A stretch of 64,000 nt of DNA, from assembly GCA_963801045.1 (NCBI GenBank), contig CAWDDC010000003.1:806001-870000 (forward strand), written 5' to 3'. This stretch comes from JACCWP01 sp963801045. GTDB taxonomy: Bacteria > Actinomycetota > Actinomycetes > Propionibacteriales > Nocardioidaceae. Shown piece after piece: positions 35,245 through 44,258 of this stretch. The stretch's first letter is position 1, and each line of letters starts with the position of its first letter. The notes under the pieces were generated by a model. That model had not been told where the DNA came from, ran no database searches, and saw only the letters and a program-made list of their open reading frames with translations. Both the position numbers and the translations under genes were made by a program.

Positions 35245-36201
35245 GTGACGTTGCTACTCATCACCGGCGGCTTGGGGTCCATCGGGTCGCACACCGCACG
35301 GGCACTGCTCGACCTCGGCGAGTCCGTCGTGCTCACCGCGCATCGGTCCACCGCGCTTCCCGACTTCCTCGCCGTCGAGTCGGGCGACCGCGTCGTCGTC
35401 GAGCCGCTGGACACCGCGGACCAGGCGGCCTTCCTCGAGATCGGGAAGCGGCACGAGATCACCGGCATCGTGCACCTCGCGGCGGCGCGCTACGACCTGC
35501 CCGATCCGGTCGCGTACCTCCGCGCCGACGCCCTCGGCCTGCTCAATGCACTCCAGGCGGCGACGGTGTGGGGCGTGCGGCGGTTCTCTGTCGCCAGCAC
35601 CATCGCCGTGTACGCCGGCGTGGACGAGATCCCGTTGCGCGAGGACGCCCCGCTGCCGGTCGTGGCAGCGCACCAGATCCCGGTGTTCAAGCGGACCGCG
35701 GAGCTGTTCGCCGCACTGACCGGTGACAGCGCCGGATTCGAGACCGTGAGCCTGCGGATCGGCACCATCTGGGGACCCCTCGGCGTGCCCGACAACCCGT
35801 TCTTCGCGCTCCCTCGCCTGCTCAGCGCTGCGGTCTGGGGCGAGGACGCCGATCTCACCCCGCCCCGCCCGCCCGCGTACGCCGAGGACGCCACCGACCT
35901 CTGCTACGTGAAGGACTGCGGCCGGGCCATCGCGCTGCTCATGTGCGCGGAGCGGCTGAGCCATCGCATCTACAACGTCTCGAGCGGACGGCTGGTGCCC
36001 TACAGCGAGGTCGTCGCCGCGATCAACGCCGCGGTCCCGGGCGCGACCATCACCCTGCCGGAGGGCCGTAGTCCCCACCGTGCCTCGGACAGCTACCTCG
36101 ACATCACCCGGCTGCAGACGGACACCGCTTTCCAGCCGGAGTACGACGTCGACCGCGCCGTACCGGACTACGTCGACTGGCTCCGGGAGCACGAGCGCTA
36201 A
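35245..36201 (+). CDS. NAD-dependent epimerase/dehydratase-like (extended SDR) protein
   Basis: Protein of 318 aa. The N-terminal nucleotide-binding motif is LLITGGLGSIGSHTARAL, and a typical extended-SDR core includes VASTIAVYAGVDEIPL and SLRIGTIWGP. The catalytic YxxxK is not present in standard form: the aligned segment reads HQIPVFKRTAELF, where Ile replaces Tyr but Lys is kept. This may indicate altered chemistry or a non-catalytic NAD-binding protein. GTG 35245 has GAGAGG upstream. Confidence 0.8.
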   Translation: MTLLLITGGLGSIGSHTARALLDLGESVVLTAHRSTALPDFLAVESGDRVVVEPLDTADQAAFLEIGKRHEITGIVHLAAARYDLPDPVAYLRADALGLLNALQAATVWGVRRFSVASTIAVYAGVDEIPLREDAPLPVVAAHQIPVFKRTAELFAALTGDSAGFETVSLRIGTIWGPLGVPDNPFFALPRLLSAAVWGEDADLTPPRPPAYAEDATDLCYVKDCGRAIALLMCAERLSHRIYNVSSGRLVPYSEVVAAINAAVPGATITLPEGRSPHRASDSYLDITRLQTDTAFQPEYDVDRAVPDYVDWLREHER

Positions 36202-36672
36202 TTACGGGAGCGGCTTCACCAGGATGAGGCAGGGTTCCTCGTCCCAGAAGGCCAGCAGCTCTTCGAGCGGCAGGTAGCCGATGGCCCGATAGAACGCGAG
36301 CGTCCTGCCGTAGCTCTCGTCCGGGAGGGAGGGTCCGAGCGACTTCACCTCGAGCAGTCGGGCGCCGTCGGCCCGCATGTCGTCCTCGAACTGCCGGGCG
36401 AGGGCCGAGCCGATGCCACGCCTGTGCTGCGCTGGATCGACGGCGAGCAGGTGCATCTCTGCGGACTCGGGGAAGTGGCGCGTGATCAGCAACGCACCGA
36501 TCACCTCGCTGGTGTCGTTGTCGACGGCCAGGTACGTGGGCTTGGTCCGGGCATCCTCGACGTACTGGCGCACAGCATGCTCGATGCCGAACCAGTCGGG
36601 CAGGGATCTCAGCAGCCGTTCGACCGCACTCGGGTCGCTGCGCTGCACGATCGCGTAGTCGCGGGTGGCCAC
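36202..36672 (-). CDS. GNAT family N-acetyltransferase
   Basis: Protein of 156 aa. The acetyl-CoA motif is HLLAVDPAQHRRGIGSALARQFE (about 74-96), with GRTLAFYRAIGYLPLEEL near the end. Its stop lies directly against the epimerase stop. Acceptor unknown; aminoglycoside-type and protein acetylation are both possible. Confidence 0.83.
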   Translation of the reverse strand: MATRDYAIVQRSDPSAVERLLRSLPDWFGIEHAVRQYVEDARTKPTYLAVDNDTSEVIGALLITRHFPESAEMHLLAVDPAQHRRGIGSALARQFEDDMRADGARLLEVKSLGPSLPDESYGRTLAFYRAIGYLPLEELLAFWDEEPCLILVKPLP

Positions 36673-36759
36673 CGCAGCAGGCTATGCCGGACTCGCGCTT
36701 CTCATGCTGGGAACGGCTGTGGGCGGGGTCTATTGTCTGCGTACCGACCGGACGGCGCG

Positions 36760-38137
36760 ATGGCGATCAGCTTCGACGATGGACACCCCGAGATCCCCGG
36801 AGGGGTCGTCGGGCCGGTGGAGCGCCTGCTGGTCGTGGGTGCGGGCATTGCCGGCCTGACGGTCGCCAACGCGATGGCCCACGCGGGTGTGGACTGTGTA
36901 GTGGTGGAGGCGCGGGACCGCGTCGGTGGGCGGCTGCACACTGCGGACCTGGCCGGGTCGTGGGTTGACCTCGGCGGCTCGTGGATGCACCACCCGATCG
37001 GCAACCCGGTTCGCCACTTCGCCCGGATGGTCGGCATCGAGTGTCGGCCGGGCAGCCCGCTGGCGACCCTGTCCGGCTTCGACTGCTCCACCGGGCGGTG
37101 GCTGTCACCCGCGGATCTGGAGGCGACTCTGACCGTTGAGGTCGGTTTCACCGAGGCACTCGCGGAGCTGCGTACGCGGCTGGGACCGGTCGCGTCCGCC
37201 GCCGATGGCATCGAGGCGTACCTGGCCACGACGGGGCTCACCGGGGAAGCGCTTCGACGTGCCCACCAAGGGCTCCGGGCCATTCGTCGAGGCGGACGCG
37301 GCCGGTGCGGCTGAGCAGCAGTCGCTGGAGTGGCTGTGGACGCAGGAGGAGTACGGCGGCGACTACTTCGGGGACCTGCCCGAGGGCGGACTCGGCGCCG
37401 TGACGGACGCGTTGGCAGCCCGGTTGGACGTACGTCTGGACTGGCCGGTGGCACGGGTGGACCTGCTCGACGCGGGCGTCTCGGTCACGTCGGCGGACGG
37501 GAGGACCGAGCAGGGCTCGCACGTGGTTGTCACGGTCCCCCTGGGGGTGCTCAAGCAGGACCTGCCGAGCTTCCATCCGCCGCTGCCATCCGAGCGGGTC
37601 GAGGCGGTGCGCCGACTCGGGTTCGGGCGCTACGAGAAGGTGGCGCTGACGTTCGACGAGGCGTTCTGGCGCGAGGCCGGGTGGTCGCACCTGGTGCTGT
37701 TCCCGCCCGAGATCGCTCAGCCCGCGGCGTGGGTGTTCGACCTCGACGCGTTCTCCGGCGTCCCGATCCTGGTGTGTCATGTGTTCCACTCCGCCGCCGG
37801 TCACCTGGCCGGGGCATCGACGGACGCCGCTGCCCGTTGGGTCATGGACATGCTCTCGGCAGCGATGGGTGCCCCCTGCCCCGAGCCGGCGGCGGTCGCG
37901 GTGACCAGCTGGGCAGACGACCCGTACGCGGCAGGTGCCTACACCCACGTGCCGCCGGACGCCAGCAACGCCGACGTCGACCTGCTCGGGACGCCCGTCG
38001 CCGGCCGTCTGCTCTTCGCCGGCGAGCACACCCAGAGCGCACGACTCGGCTACGCCGACGGTGCGATGACGAGTGGAGTCCGCGAGGCCAAGCGGCTGCT
38101 GGACGCCACCACCGTGACGTTGGGTCAGCTCCTCTGA
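36760..38137 (+). CDS. Flavin-containing amine oxidase, one frameshift
   Basis: FAD-dependent amine oxidase of about 458 aa. The N-terminal FAD loop is LLVVGAGIAGLTVANAM, then VVVEARDRVGGRLHT and the substrate-site region DLGGSWMHHPIGNP. The C-terminal FAD motif is LLFAGEHTQSARLGYADGAMTSG. An extra C near 37292 (between HQGLRAI and VEADAAGAAEQQ) breaks the frame. Monoamine, polyamine or amino-acid substrates cannot be told apart. Confidence 0.87.
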
Positions 38138-38191
38138 AGGAACTATCCGAGGGCCAGCACGTTGCCGGGCGGTCCTGGGTAGGTTGCCGGC

Positions 38192-38779
38192 ATGTCTGAC
38201 TTCACGATCAAGGCGCTCACGTCGGACACCTTCAACGATTTCGCCGCTCTGGTCGAGCGGAACAAGGGCATGTTCGCCAGCTGCTGGTGCACGAAGTTCC
38301 ATCCCGACTGCGCAGAGAAGGGCCAGAGCGCCGAGGGGAACCGGGCGCTCAAGCAACGTCTGGTCGCCGACGGGATCGCCCACGCGGCGCTGGTGTACGA
38401 CGGCGACCGGGCCGTCGCCTGGGCGGAGTACGGATCACCGGAGGAGCTGCCCAGCATCCAGCACCGCAAGGAGTACGTCGCCACTGCCGAGCGACTGCCC
38501 GACTACCGGGTCACGTGCATCCTGGTCGAGCGCGACTTTCGCGGTCAGGGTCTGGCGGCGTTCGCCTTGCGCGGAGCCGTCGAGCTGATCGCGCAGGCCG
38601 GCGGCGGCCGGGTCGAGGGCTACCCGCACGACACCGGCGGGATCCGGAAGAAGAACTCGTCGTTCCTCTACAACGGCACGCGCACGATGTACGAGCGCGA
38701 GGGCTTCACCTACGACCGGGCCAAGGGTCAGGGCAACTGCGTGATGGTGCGCGAGGTGGCCCCGAGCACACGCCACTGA
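38192..38779 (+). CDS. GNAT family N-acetyltransferase
   Basis: Protein of 195 aa with N-terminal Cys-rich CWCTKFHPDCAE and the acetyl-CoA motif CILVERDFRGQGLAAFALRGAVE (about 110-132). It matches a group of stand-alone actinobacterial acetyltransferases. Starts 54 bp after the amine oxidase in the same direction. Confidence 0.82.
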   Translation: MSDFTIKALTSDTFNDFAALVERNKGMFASCWCTKFHPDCAEKGQSAEGNRALKQRLVADGIAHAALVYDGDRAVAWAEYGSPEELPSIQHRKEYVATAERLPDYRVTCILVERDFRGQGLAAFALRGAVELIAQAGGGRVEGYPHDTGGIRKKNSSFLYNGTRTMYEREGFTYDRAKGQGNCVMVREVAPSTRH

Positions 38780-38837
38780 ACCGGTCCAGAGGGCGTTGCG
38801 AGAGTGCACGCTTGGGGGCCACTTCCGTTCGAGCCGA

Positions 38838-39191
38838 TCACTCGCGACTCAGGTACCGCACCGGCTTGCCGAGCGACTCCGCATAGGCAATCTCCCGTCG
38901 GGTTGACTCACCTACGTAGCCGCCAGGATCCACGATGTACACCTCGTCAGCCATGCGGATCTTTTGGAAGTGAATGCCGCCGAGCCGCCCCTTCAGGTCC
39001 GAACTGTCGGCCGTCCAGTCGTAGTCCGGCAGGTCGGGGAGGCTGAACATGCCGAGGCTGATCACGACGCAACCCTCCATCGTGAGCCGCTGGTTGACCT
39101 CGGCGAACTCAGCCTCGAATGTGGTCGAGCCGCAGAGCGTGATGACCTTCGCCTCCCCCTCGGCCGTCTGCGGCGTCTGCTGGTCCTCCAT
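38838..39191 (-). CDS. Nucleoside 2-deoxyribosyltransferase-like/DUF4406-type protein
   Basis: Protein of 117 aa. The core reads KVITLCGSTTFEAEFAEVN, then IHFQKIRMADEVYIVDPGGYVGESTRREIAYA. This Rossmann-like pattern is seen in small nucleotide-binding proteins, often phage- or plasmid-borne. ATG 39191 was preferred to an upstream ATG (39266) because AGGGA stands 6 bases before it. Divergent from the peptidase-E-like gene. Activity unknown. Confidence 0.65.
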   Translation of the reverse strand: MEDQQTPQTAEGEAKVITLCGSTTFEAEFAEVNQRLTMEGCVVISLGMFSLPDLPDYDWTADSSDLKGRLGGIHFQKIRMADEVYIVDPGGYVGESTRREIAYAESLGKPVRYLSRE

Positions 39192-39286
39192 CACGTCCCT
39201 GTGTACCTCGTTCAGCAAGCGATGAGTCTCGCGGCGGTGAAAGGTCGGTATGCCAACCCACTCCATCGAGATCGAATCGGGGAATC

Positions 39287-39955
39287 GTGAAGCTTCTTCT
39301 TACCTCCGGGGGCGTCACCAACACCAGCATCCGCGCGGCGCTGGCCGATCTGCTGGGCAAGCCGATCGCCGACGCCAACGCCCTGTGTATCCCCACCGCG
39401 CAGTACGGGCACCCATGGGTCGGCCCTGGCGAAAAGGCTTGGCGGTTCATCAGCGGGACGTCTGAGAATCCCATGGTCGACCTGGGCTGGAAGTCGATGG
39501 GAGTGCTCGAGCTCACCGCGCTGCCCAGCATCGACGAACAGGGCTGGGTGCCGCTGGTCCGGGAGACGGACGTCCTGCTTGTCGCGGGCGGCGACGTCCT
39601 CTACCTGTGCCATTGGATGCGGCAGTCCGGACTCGCGGACCTGCTTCCGACGCTGAGCGACACGGTGTGGGTGGGATTGAGTGCCGGAAGCATGGTGATG
39701 ACCCCTGAGGTCGGGGAGGACTTCATCCAGTGGAGACCATCGAGTGGCGACAACACCACGCTGGGCATCGTCGACTTCTCGATCTGTCCCCACCTGGCTC
39801 AGGACGGCATGCCGGGCAACTCCATGGCCGAGGCGGAGCAATGGGCGCTCGGCATCTCCGGGCCTGCTTACGCCATCGACGACCAGACGGCCATCACGGT
39901 GGTCAACGGCGTCGCCGAGGTTGTGTCAGAGGGGCACTGGAAGCTCTTGACCTGA
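39287..39955 (+). CDS. Type 1 glutamine amidotransferase-like/peptidase E (S51) family protein
   Basis: Protein of 222 aa with the GATase-like fold and a Ser nucleophile elbow, VGLSAGSMVM (Ser132), typical of S51 peptidase E and cyanophycinase relatives. Other landmarks are LLLTSGGVTN and LLVAGGDVLYL. The His partner may lie in DFSICPHLAQDG. GTG 39287 has GGGGA upstream. Known members cleave Asp-X dipeptides; that activity is not assured here. Confidence 0.8.
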   Translation: MKLLLTSGGVTNTSIRAALADLLGKPIADANALCIPTAQYGHPWVGPGEKAWRFISGTSENPMVDLGWKSMGVLELTALPSIDEQGWVPLVRETDVLLVAGGDVLYLCHWMRQSGLADLLPTLSDTVWVGLSAGSMVMTPEVGEDFIQWRPSSGDNTTLGIVDFSICPHLAQDGMPGNSMAEAEQWALGISGPAYAIDDQTAITVVNGVAEVVSEGHWKLLT

Positions 39956-40033
39956 TGGCCGGTGGTCAACAGTGAACGGCGTCGCGCAGCCTCCGCTCAT
40001 GTGGTGCTCGCCGGAGACCTGGCCGCCGCGGTC

Positions 40034-41005
40034 TCAGTAGCGCAGGTGGTCGAGGTAGACGTGCCCCACTGCGGCGGTGGTGAGCGGAGTGATGTCGGGG
40101 GTGTCGTTCTCGACGATGTACTCCTTCACCGAGTGCGAGCGGAAGATCTTCGCGAAGTCGATGACTCCCGTGCCGAGGTCGCACATGTCGCCGGTGGCTT
40201 CGTCCCGGTCCTTGACGTGGTACTGCCGAACCTCCTGCGGCGCGTCGCGGATGACGTCGGTGGTGAACTTCTGCGGATTTGCGGCCCCGGAGTTCACGCC
40301 TCCGGTGTAGACCCAGTAGAGGTCGACCTCGAGGTGCACCAGCCGCGGGTCGAGGTTCTCGGTCAGCACCTCCCAGGGCGTCAGACCACCGCCGAGGTCG
40401 ATGGTGAACTCGTGGGCGTGGTTGTGATAGCCGTAGCGCAGCCCGTACCTCCGCGCGAGGGCGGCCTCGGTGTTCATCTGATCCGCCGCATCCTGCCAGT
40501 ACTCGAGCGTCGAGTCGTTCAGGTACGGCACCACGACGTGCTTCTGCCCGAGCGTCACCGCTCTGCCGAACTTGGTGTGCATCGCCGCCGTGTCCCCGTT
40601 GCTGAGCCCGTCGTGGCTCGAGGACGCCCGGATGCCGAGGCGATCGAGGAACGTCCGTAGCTGTCTCGGCGTGCGCCCTCCGTAGTTGCCGGCCAGCTCG
40701 ACCTTCTCGTAGCCGTACTGCGCCAACCGGTTCATCACCAGGTCGAAGTCGGCCGGATCCTCCATCGCGTCACGCAGCGTGTAGAGCTGGATGCTGATCC
40801 CGTTGTGGGGCACCTTGCGTCCGCCACCCTGGCCGTGCCCGCGGTCGTCCCCTTCCCGTGCGACCGCCGGAACCGCGAGGCCGGAGCCCACCGCGGCCAG
40901 CCCGGCCGCGCCGAGCGCGGCACCACGGAACAGGTTGCGGCGGGTTGCGCCCTTCTCCTCGAGCGAGCGCTGCAGCGCCCCTTCACCGTCGTATCCAAAG
41001 CACAT
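40034..41005 (-). CDS. Tat-exported sugar phosphate isomerase/epimerase-like TIM-barrel protein
   Basis: Protein of 323 aa with a twin-arginine signal (TRRNLFRGAALGAAGLAAVG, about residues 20-40). An AP-endonuclease-2/xylose-isomerase-like TIM barrel follows: GISIQLYTLRDAM, YGYHNHAHEF, then HLEVDLYWVYTGGVN and YHVKDRD. His, Glu and Asp in these motifs are the expected metal ligands. Lies 92 bp downstream of the secreted PQQ-type dehydrogenase and is probably co-transcribed. A secreted sugar isomerase role is inferred. Confidence 0.85.
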   Translation of the reverse strand: MCFGYDGEGALQRSLEEKGATRRNLFRGAALGAAGLAAVGSGLAVPAVAREGDDRGHGQGGGRKVPHNGISIQLYTLRDAMEDPADFDLVMNRLAQYGYEKVELAGNYGGRTPRQLRTFLDRLGIRASSSHDGLSNGDTAAMHTKFGRAVTLGQKHVVVPYLNDSTLEYWQDAADQMNTEAALARRYGLRYGYHNHAHEFTIDLGGGLTPWEVLTENLDPRLVHLEVDLYWVYTGGVNSGAANPQKFTTDVIRDAPQEVRQYHVKDRDEATGDMCDLGTGVIDFAKIFRSHSVKEYIVENDTPDITPLTTAAVGHVYLDHLRY

Positions 41006-41097
41006 GCCGAGCTTCCTTCCGTCGGATGTCAGGCCAAGCGGGTGACGAGTGACCCGAAGGGGCCGGAGCGTTCCCGACAGCCCCGACCCCTCCGCGG

Positions 41098-43233
41098 TCA
41101 CTCGGTCGGTTCGAGCACCACCTCATCCGTACCGCTGAGCGGAGGGAGGCCTTCCCCGCCCGGGTCGGTGTACTCGGCCACGAAGACCGCCGAGAGGTCG
41201 TCCTCGCCCGGGTCGTGTCCACCCGGGACGGTCGTCACGATGGACCCGGTGCAGCCCGAGGCCGTGGTCTGCGGGTGCCCGTGTTCATCGTGGCCCAGGA
41301 TGTAGTTCACCGTGACGGCATTGCAGTCGACCTGCTGGTCGTCGGTGACGCTGACCTCGAACTGCACAGTGTCGCCGAACTGGAATGGCTGGCCGGCGAC
41401 CGGCTCCACCAGCTCGACCTTCGGCGCCACGTTGCCGACGACGATGTCGACGTCGGCCGACGCGTGCCGCCCGCGGTGCCGGCCACCGACGTCGGTCACG
41501 GTGAGCGTTGCCCGGTAGGCGCCGTTGTTGCGGTAGGTGTGCGTCGGGTCCTGGGCGTTGCTGTCGATGTCACCGTCGCCGTCGAAGTCCCAGGCATAGC
41601 GGATCCGGTCGCCGTCCGGGTCGAGCGTGCCGTCGCTCGTGAAGGACACGGTGAGAGGAGTCGCACCGTTGGTCGGGGTGGCCGAGACTGCTGGGACCGG
41701 ACTGTGGTTGCCGCGCGCGCCGATGAAGTCGATCCGCGCGAGCTGGGCGTCCGGGTTCTCGGCGAAGTACCCGTCGCCGTACTCCAGGATGTAGAGCGCG
41801 CCGTTCGGCCCGAACTCCATGTCCATCGGGTTGTCCGTCACGATCGAGGGGATCACGTCCTCGATCGAGGCCAGCTCGCCGTCCGGCTCGAGGCTCATGC
41901 CCTTCACGTAGTCACGGGTCCACTCGTAGAGGAGCGGCAAGCCGTCGTAGTAGCGCGGCCAGGCCACCGGCTGACGCTGACGCCGGTCGCTCCGGTCGAA
42001 GTTGTACGCCGGTCCGGCCATCGGGCCGATACCGCCCTCTTCCATCTCCGGGAACTGCTGGGAGACGCCGTAGGAGTACCAGACGTGGGGCTGCGTGACC
42101 GCTGGCAGCCGGATCTTGCCGGTGTTGTGGGGCGAGGCGTTGATGGGTGCGTCGCAGTCGAACGCGTCCCCGGACTCCTCAGTGGCGAAGTCGTAGTCGA
42201 CGTACGGCAGCTCCGCCGTCGCGCAGTACGGCCAGCCGTAGTTGCCCGGCTCGGTGATCACTGTCCACTTGCCTTGGCCTGCCGGTCCGCGGGTGGGATC
42301 GGCCTCGTCGGCGTCGGGCGAGTAGTCGCCGACGTACAGGGCGTCGGTCTCCGGGTCGACCTCGATCCGGAACGGGTTGCGCAGACCCATCGCGTAGATC
42401 TCGGGCCGAGTGTCGGCTGCCCCGCGACGGAACAGGTTGCCCGGCGGGATCGCATAGCCGCCTCCCGCCTTCGGCCGGATGCGCAGGACCTTGCCGCGCA
42501 GGTCATTGGTGTTGGCCGCGCTGCGCTGGGCGTCGAACGCAGGGTTCTGCGTCGGCCGCTCGTCGAGCGGCGCGTAGCCGTCCGAGAAGAAGGGGTTGGT
42601 GTCGTCACCGGTCGACAGGAGCAGGTTGCCGTCGGAGTCGAAGACGATGTCGCCGCCCACGTGGCAGCAGATGCCCCGATCGACAGGTACGTCCAGGATC
42701 TGCTGCTCCGAGGAGTTCTTGACCTGGCCGTCGACATAGCGGAAGCGCGACAGCCGGATCACGCCCTTGAACGGCGCGAAGTCGGCCCGCGTGCCGGTGA
42801 ACGGCGCATCCCCCTCGTTGACGTCCGGAGTCGACGGGTCGTCCACGGGGGTGTCCATCGGCGGCGAGTAGTAGAGGTAGATCCAGTTGTTGCGCGCGCC
42901 GTCGAAGCCAGGTTCCAGAGCGATGCTCTGGAGCCCCTCCTCGTCGTGCTGGTAGACGTCGATGGTGCCGGCCACGCTGTTGACCCCAGTGGCTGCGTCG
43001 TTGAGCCAGATCGTGCCGCCGCGCGTCGTGTGCAGAACGCTGCCGTCGGGAAGCACGGCGAGGTCCATGGGCTCGCCAGGCCGGTCGTTGAGGGTGACCT
43101 TCTGGAAGCCGCTGTCGGGGGGTGCAGCGGCCGGTTGCGGCGCCGCAGCCGATTGCTGGCTCGGTACCAGCAGGGTGATTCCGAGAACACCTGCGACCGC
43201 TGCGGCCGCGGCGCCCGAGAGGGTGCTGCGCAC
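41098..43233 (-). CDS. Secreted PQQ-dependent sugar dehydrogenase-like protein with PKD domain
   Basis: Exported protein of 711 aa. A signal peptide (1-28) precedes a six-bladed beta-propeller of the soluble glucose/sorbosone dehydrogenase type (about 40-485: PMDLAVLPDGSVLHT, CCHVGGDIVFDSDG, IYAMGLRNPFRIEVDP). A PKD domain follows (about 500-590: WDFDGDGDIDSN) and then a beta-sandwich C-terminus. The Asp-rich PKD loop suggests calcium binding. GTG 43233 chosen for the signal peptide. A sigma-70-type promoter lies upstream. It acts outside the cell on carbohydrate, substrate unknown. Confidence 0.87.
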   Translation of the reverse strand: MRSTLSGAAAAAVAGVLGITLLVPSQQSAAAPQPAAAPPDSGFQKVTLNDRPGEPMDLAVLPDGSVLHTTRGGTIWLNDAATGVNSVAGTIDVYQHDEEGLQSIALEPGFDGARNNWIYLYYSPPMDTPVDDPSTPDVNEGDAPFTGTRADFAPFKGVIRLSRFRYVDGQVKNSSEQQILDVPVDRGICCHVGGDIVFDSDGNLLLSTGDDTNPFFSDGYAPLDERPTQNPAFDAQRSAANTNDLRGKVLRIRPKAGGGYAIPPGNLFRRGAADTRPEIYAMGLRNPFRIEVDPETDALYVGDYSPDADEADPTRGPAGQGKWTVITEPGNYGWPYCATAELPYVDYDFATEESGDAFDCDAPINASPHNTGKIRLPAVTQPHVWYSYGVSQQFPEMEEGGIGPMAGPAYNFDRSDRRQRQPVAWPRYYDGLPLLYEWTRDYVKGMSLEPDGELASIEDVIPSIVTDNPMDMEFGPNGALYILEYGDGYFAENPDAQLARIDFIGARGNHSPVPAVSATPTNGATPLTVSFTSDGTLDPDGDRIRYAWDFDGDGDIDSNAQDPTHTYRNNGAYRATLTVTDVGGRHRGRHASADVDIVVGNVAPKVELVEPVAGQPFQFGDTVQFEVSVTDDQQVDCNAVTVNYILGHDEHGHPQTTASGCTGSIVTTVPGGHDPGEDDLSAVFVAEYTDPGGEGLPPLSGTDEVVLEPTE

Positions 43234-43288
43234 GGGTCCATCTCCTCTTGCTCGTTCGGGGAAAAACTTGCAGTCGGGATGGTGCGCA

Positions 43289-43317
43289 AACGTAATGATC
43301 TGACACAGACCCGTCAA
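43289..43317 (-). promoter_or_regulatory. Sigma-70-type promoter of the PQQ-type dehydrogenase gene
   Basis: On the minus strand TTGACG (43317-43312) and TACGTT (43294-43289) are separated by 17 bp. Transcription would start near 43282, about 50 bases before the GTG. The surrounding sequence is clearly AT-richer than its neighbourhood. This is the clearest core promoter I can see in the window. Confidence 0.6.
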
Positions 43318-43332
43318 TAGGTTGCCGACTTT

Positions 43333-43356
43333 CGCCACAAAAAGTCGAAAGTGGCG
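43333..43356. other. Hairpin upstream of the PQQ-type dehydrogenase promoter
   Basis: CGCCAC pairs with GTGGCG across the 12-base loop AAAAAGTCGAAA, and the neighbouring ACTTTCG and CGAAAGT give an alternative overlapping stem. It lies between the 3' end of the truncated phosphotransferase and the promoter, so it may be a weak terminator or an operator. Confidence 0.4.
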
Positions 43357-43371
43357 CTAACAGACCGTGCG

Positions 43372-44013
43372 CTACGTGAGGGCGGCTCGGTCCAGCCGTT
43401 CGTCGATCTCAGTGGCAAGGCGATCGAGCTGCGGACCTCCGCCTCCGGCTGCCTCTTGCTTGGCATCGAACAGGCGCACCCACAAGCCCGCTGCCCAGGC
43501 ATCCCGGGTCTCCGCAGAGTCCCACTCTCGACGTGCCTGGCGTTGGCAGCTGGAGATGAAGTCTGCCGTCTGCTCGACCGAGGCGAGCTGATCTGGCCTC
43601 TCCTCGCGCGGCCACACGGCCGCGGCCAGGCCCACGACGGCGATCTCGGGCTGGGCGACGACGCTGTCCCAGTCATGCACGACGAGCGGGTCTCGGTGCG
43701 CCCATCGGATGTTCTGGGACTCCCAGTCACCGTGACCGATACACACGCGCCGCGGTGTCGGTCGGAGCCGTTCCCGGACGCGGCCAGCCGCGTCGTCCAG
43801 CCACTCAGGTCCAAGGACCACGTTGAGGTCGTTCCCGTGCTCATCGCGATCGGGCCACAGCCGTCGTCCGGGATGGTCCCATGCCGCCCACGGCGGGGCG
43901 GGAGTCACGTCGGGCACGCCGGCTGGGTCGGGTGCGGAGGCGATGAGGCGAGCCAGCAAGGCCGCGTACGGCGCCGCCCCTTCTGCTCGAGGCAGGGGTC
44001 TGCCTCCGGTCAC
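43372..44013 (-). pseudogene. 5'-truncated aminoglycoside phosphotransferase-family gene
   Basis: About 213 residues from a possible GTG at 44013. The C-terminal kinase lobe is present: Brenner-type catalytic motif CIGHGDWESQNIRW and Asp motif LVVHDWDSV, followed by the helical end. The N-terminal lobe that binds ATP is missing, because the sequence upstream is unrelated RTX-like DNA on the other strand. Probably inactive, although an abbreviated protein could be made. Confidence 0.55.
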
Positions 44014-44037
44014 GGCCGTCTCGGCGGTGACCGTCAG

Positions 44038-44200
44038 GGAGACCGACACGACGTCGTGGATGCGGGCTACGGCGACGACGTTGTACGCACGGGCGCAGGC
44101 AACGACGATGTGACCGACTTCGGCCACCACGTTGGCCGTATCCGACTTAACGACGGAAACGACTCGATCTCCTTCCACCCCGACATCCCGTGTGCAGACC
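44038..44200 (+). pseudogene. RTX calcium-binding repeat fragment
   Basis: The plus strand reads GDRHDVVDAGYGDDVV, then RTGAGNDDVTDFG and RLNDGNDSISFHPD. These are hemolysin-type GGxGxD-like nonapeptide repeats. No upstream start, secretion signal or remaining domain exists nearby, so this is a relic. It abuts the truncated phosphotransferase, marking a recombination or deletion junction near 44015. Confidence 0.6.
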
Positions 44201-44258
44201 GCGGGGGCGTGTCTAGTCCCAGTCGGACGGCGAGCAGACCGGAATCACACGTGGATCT

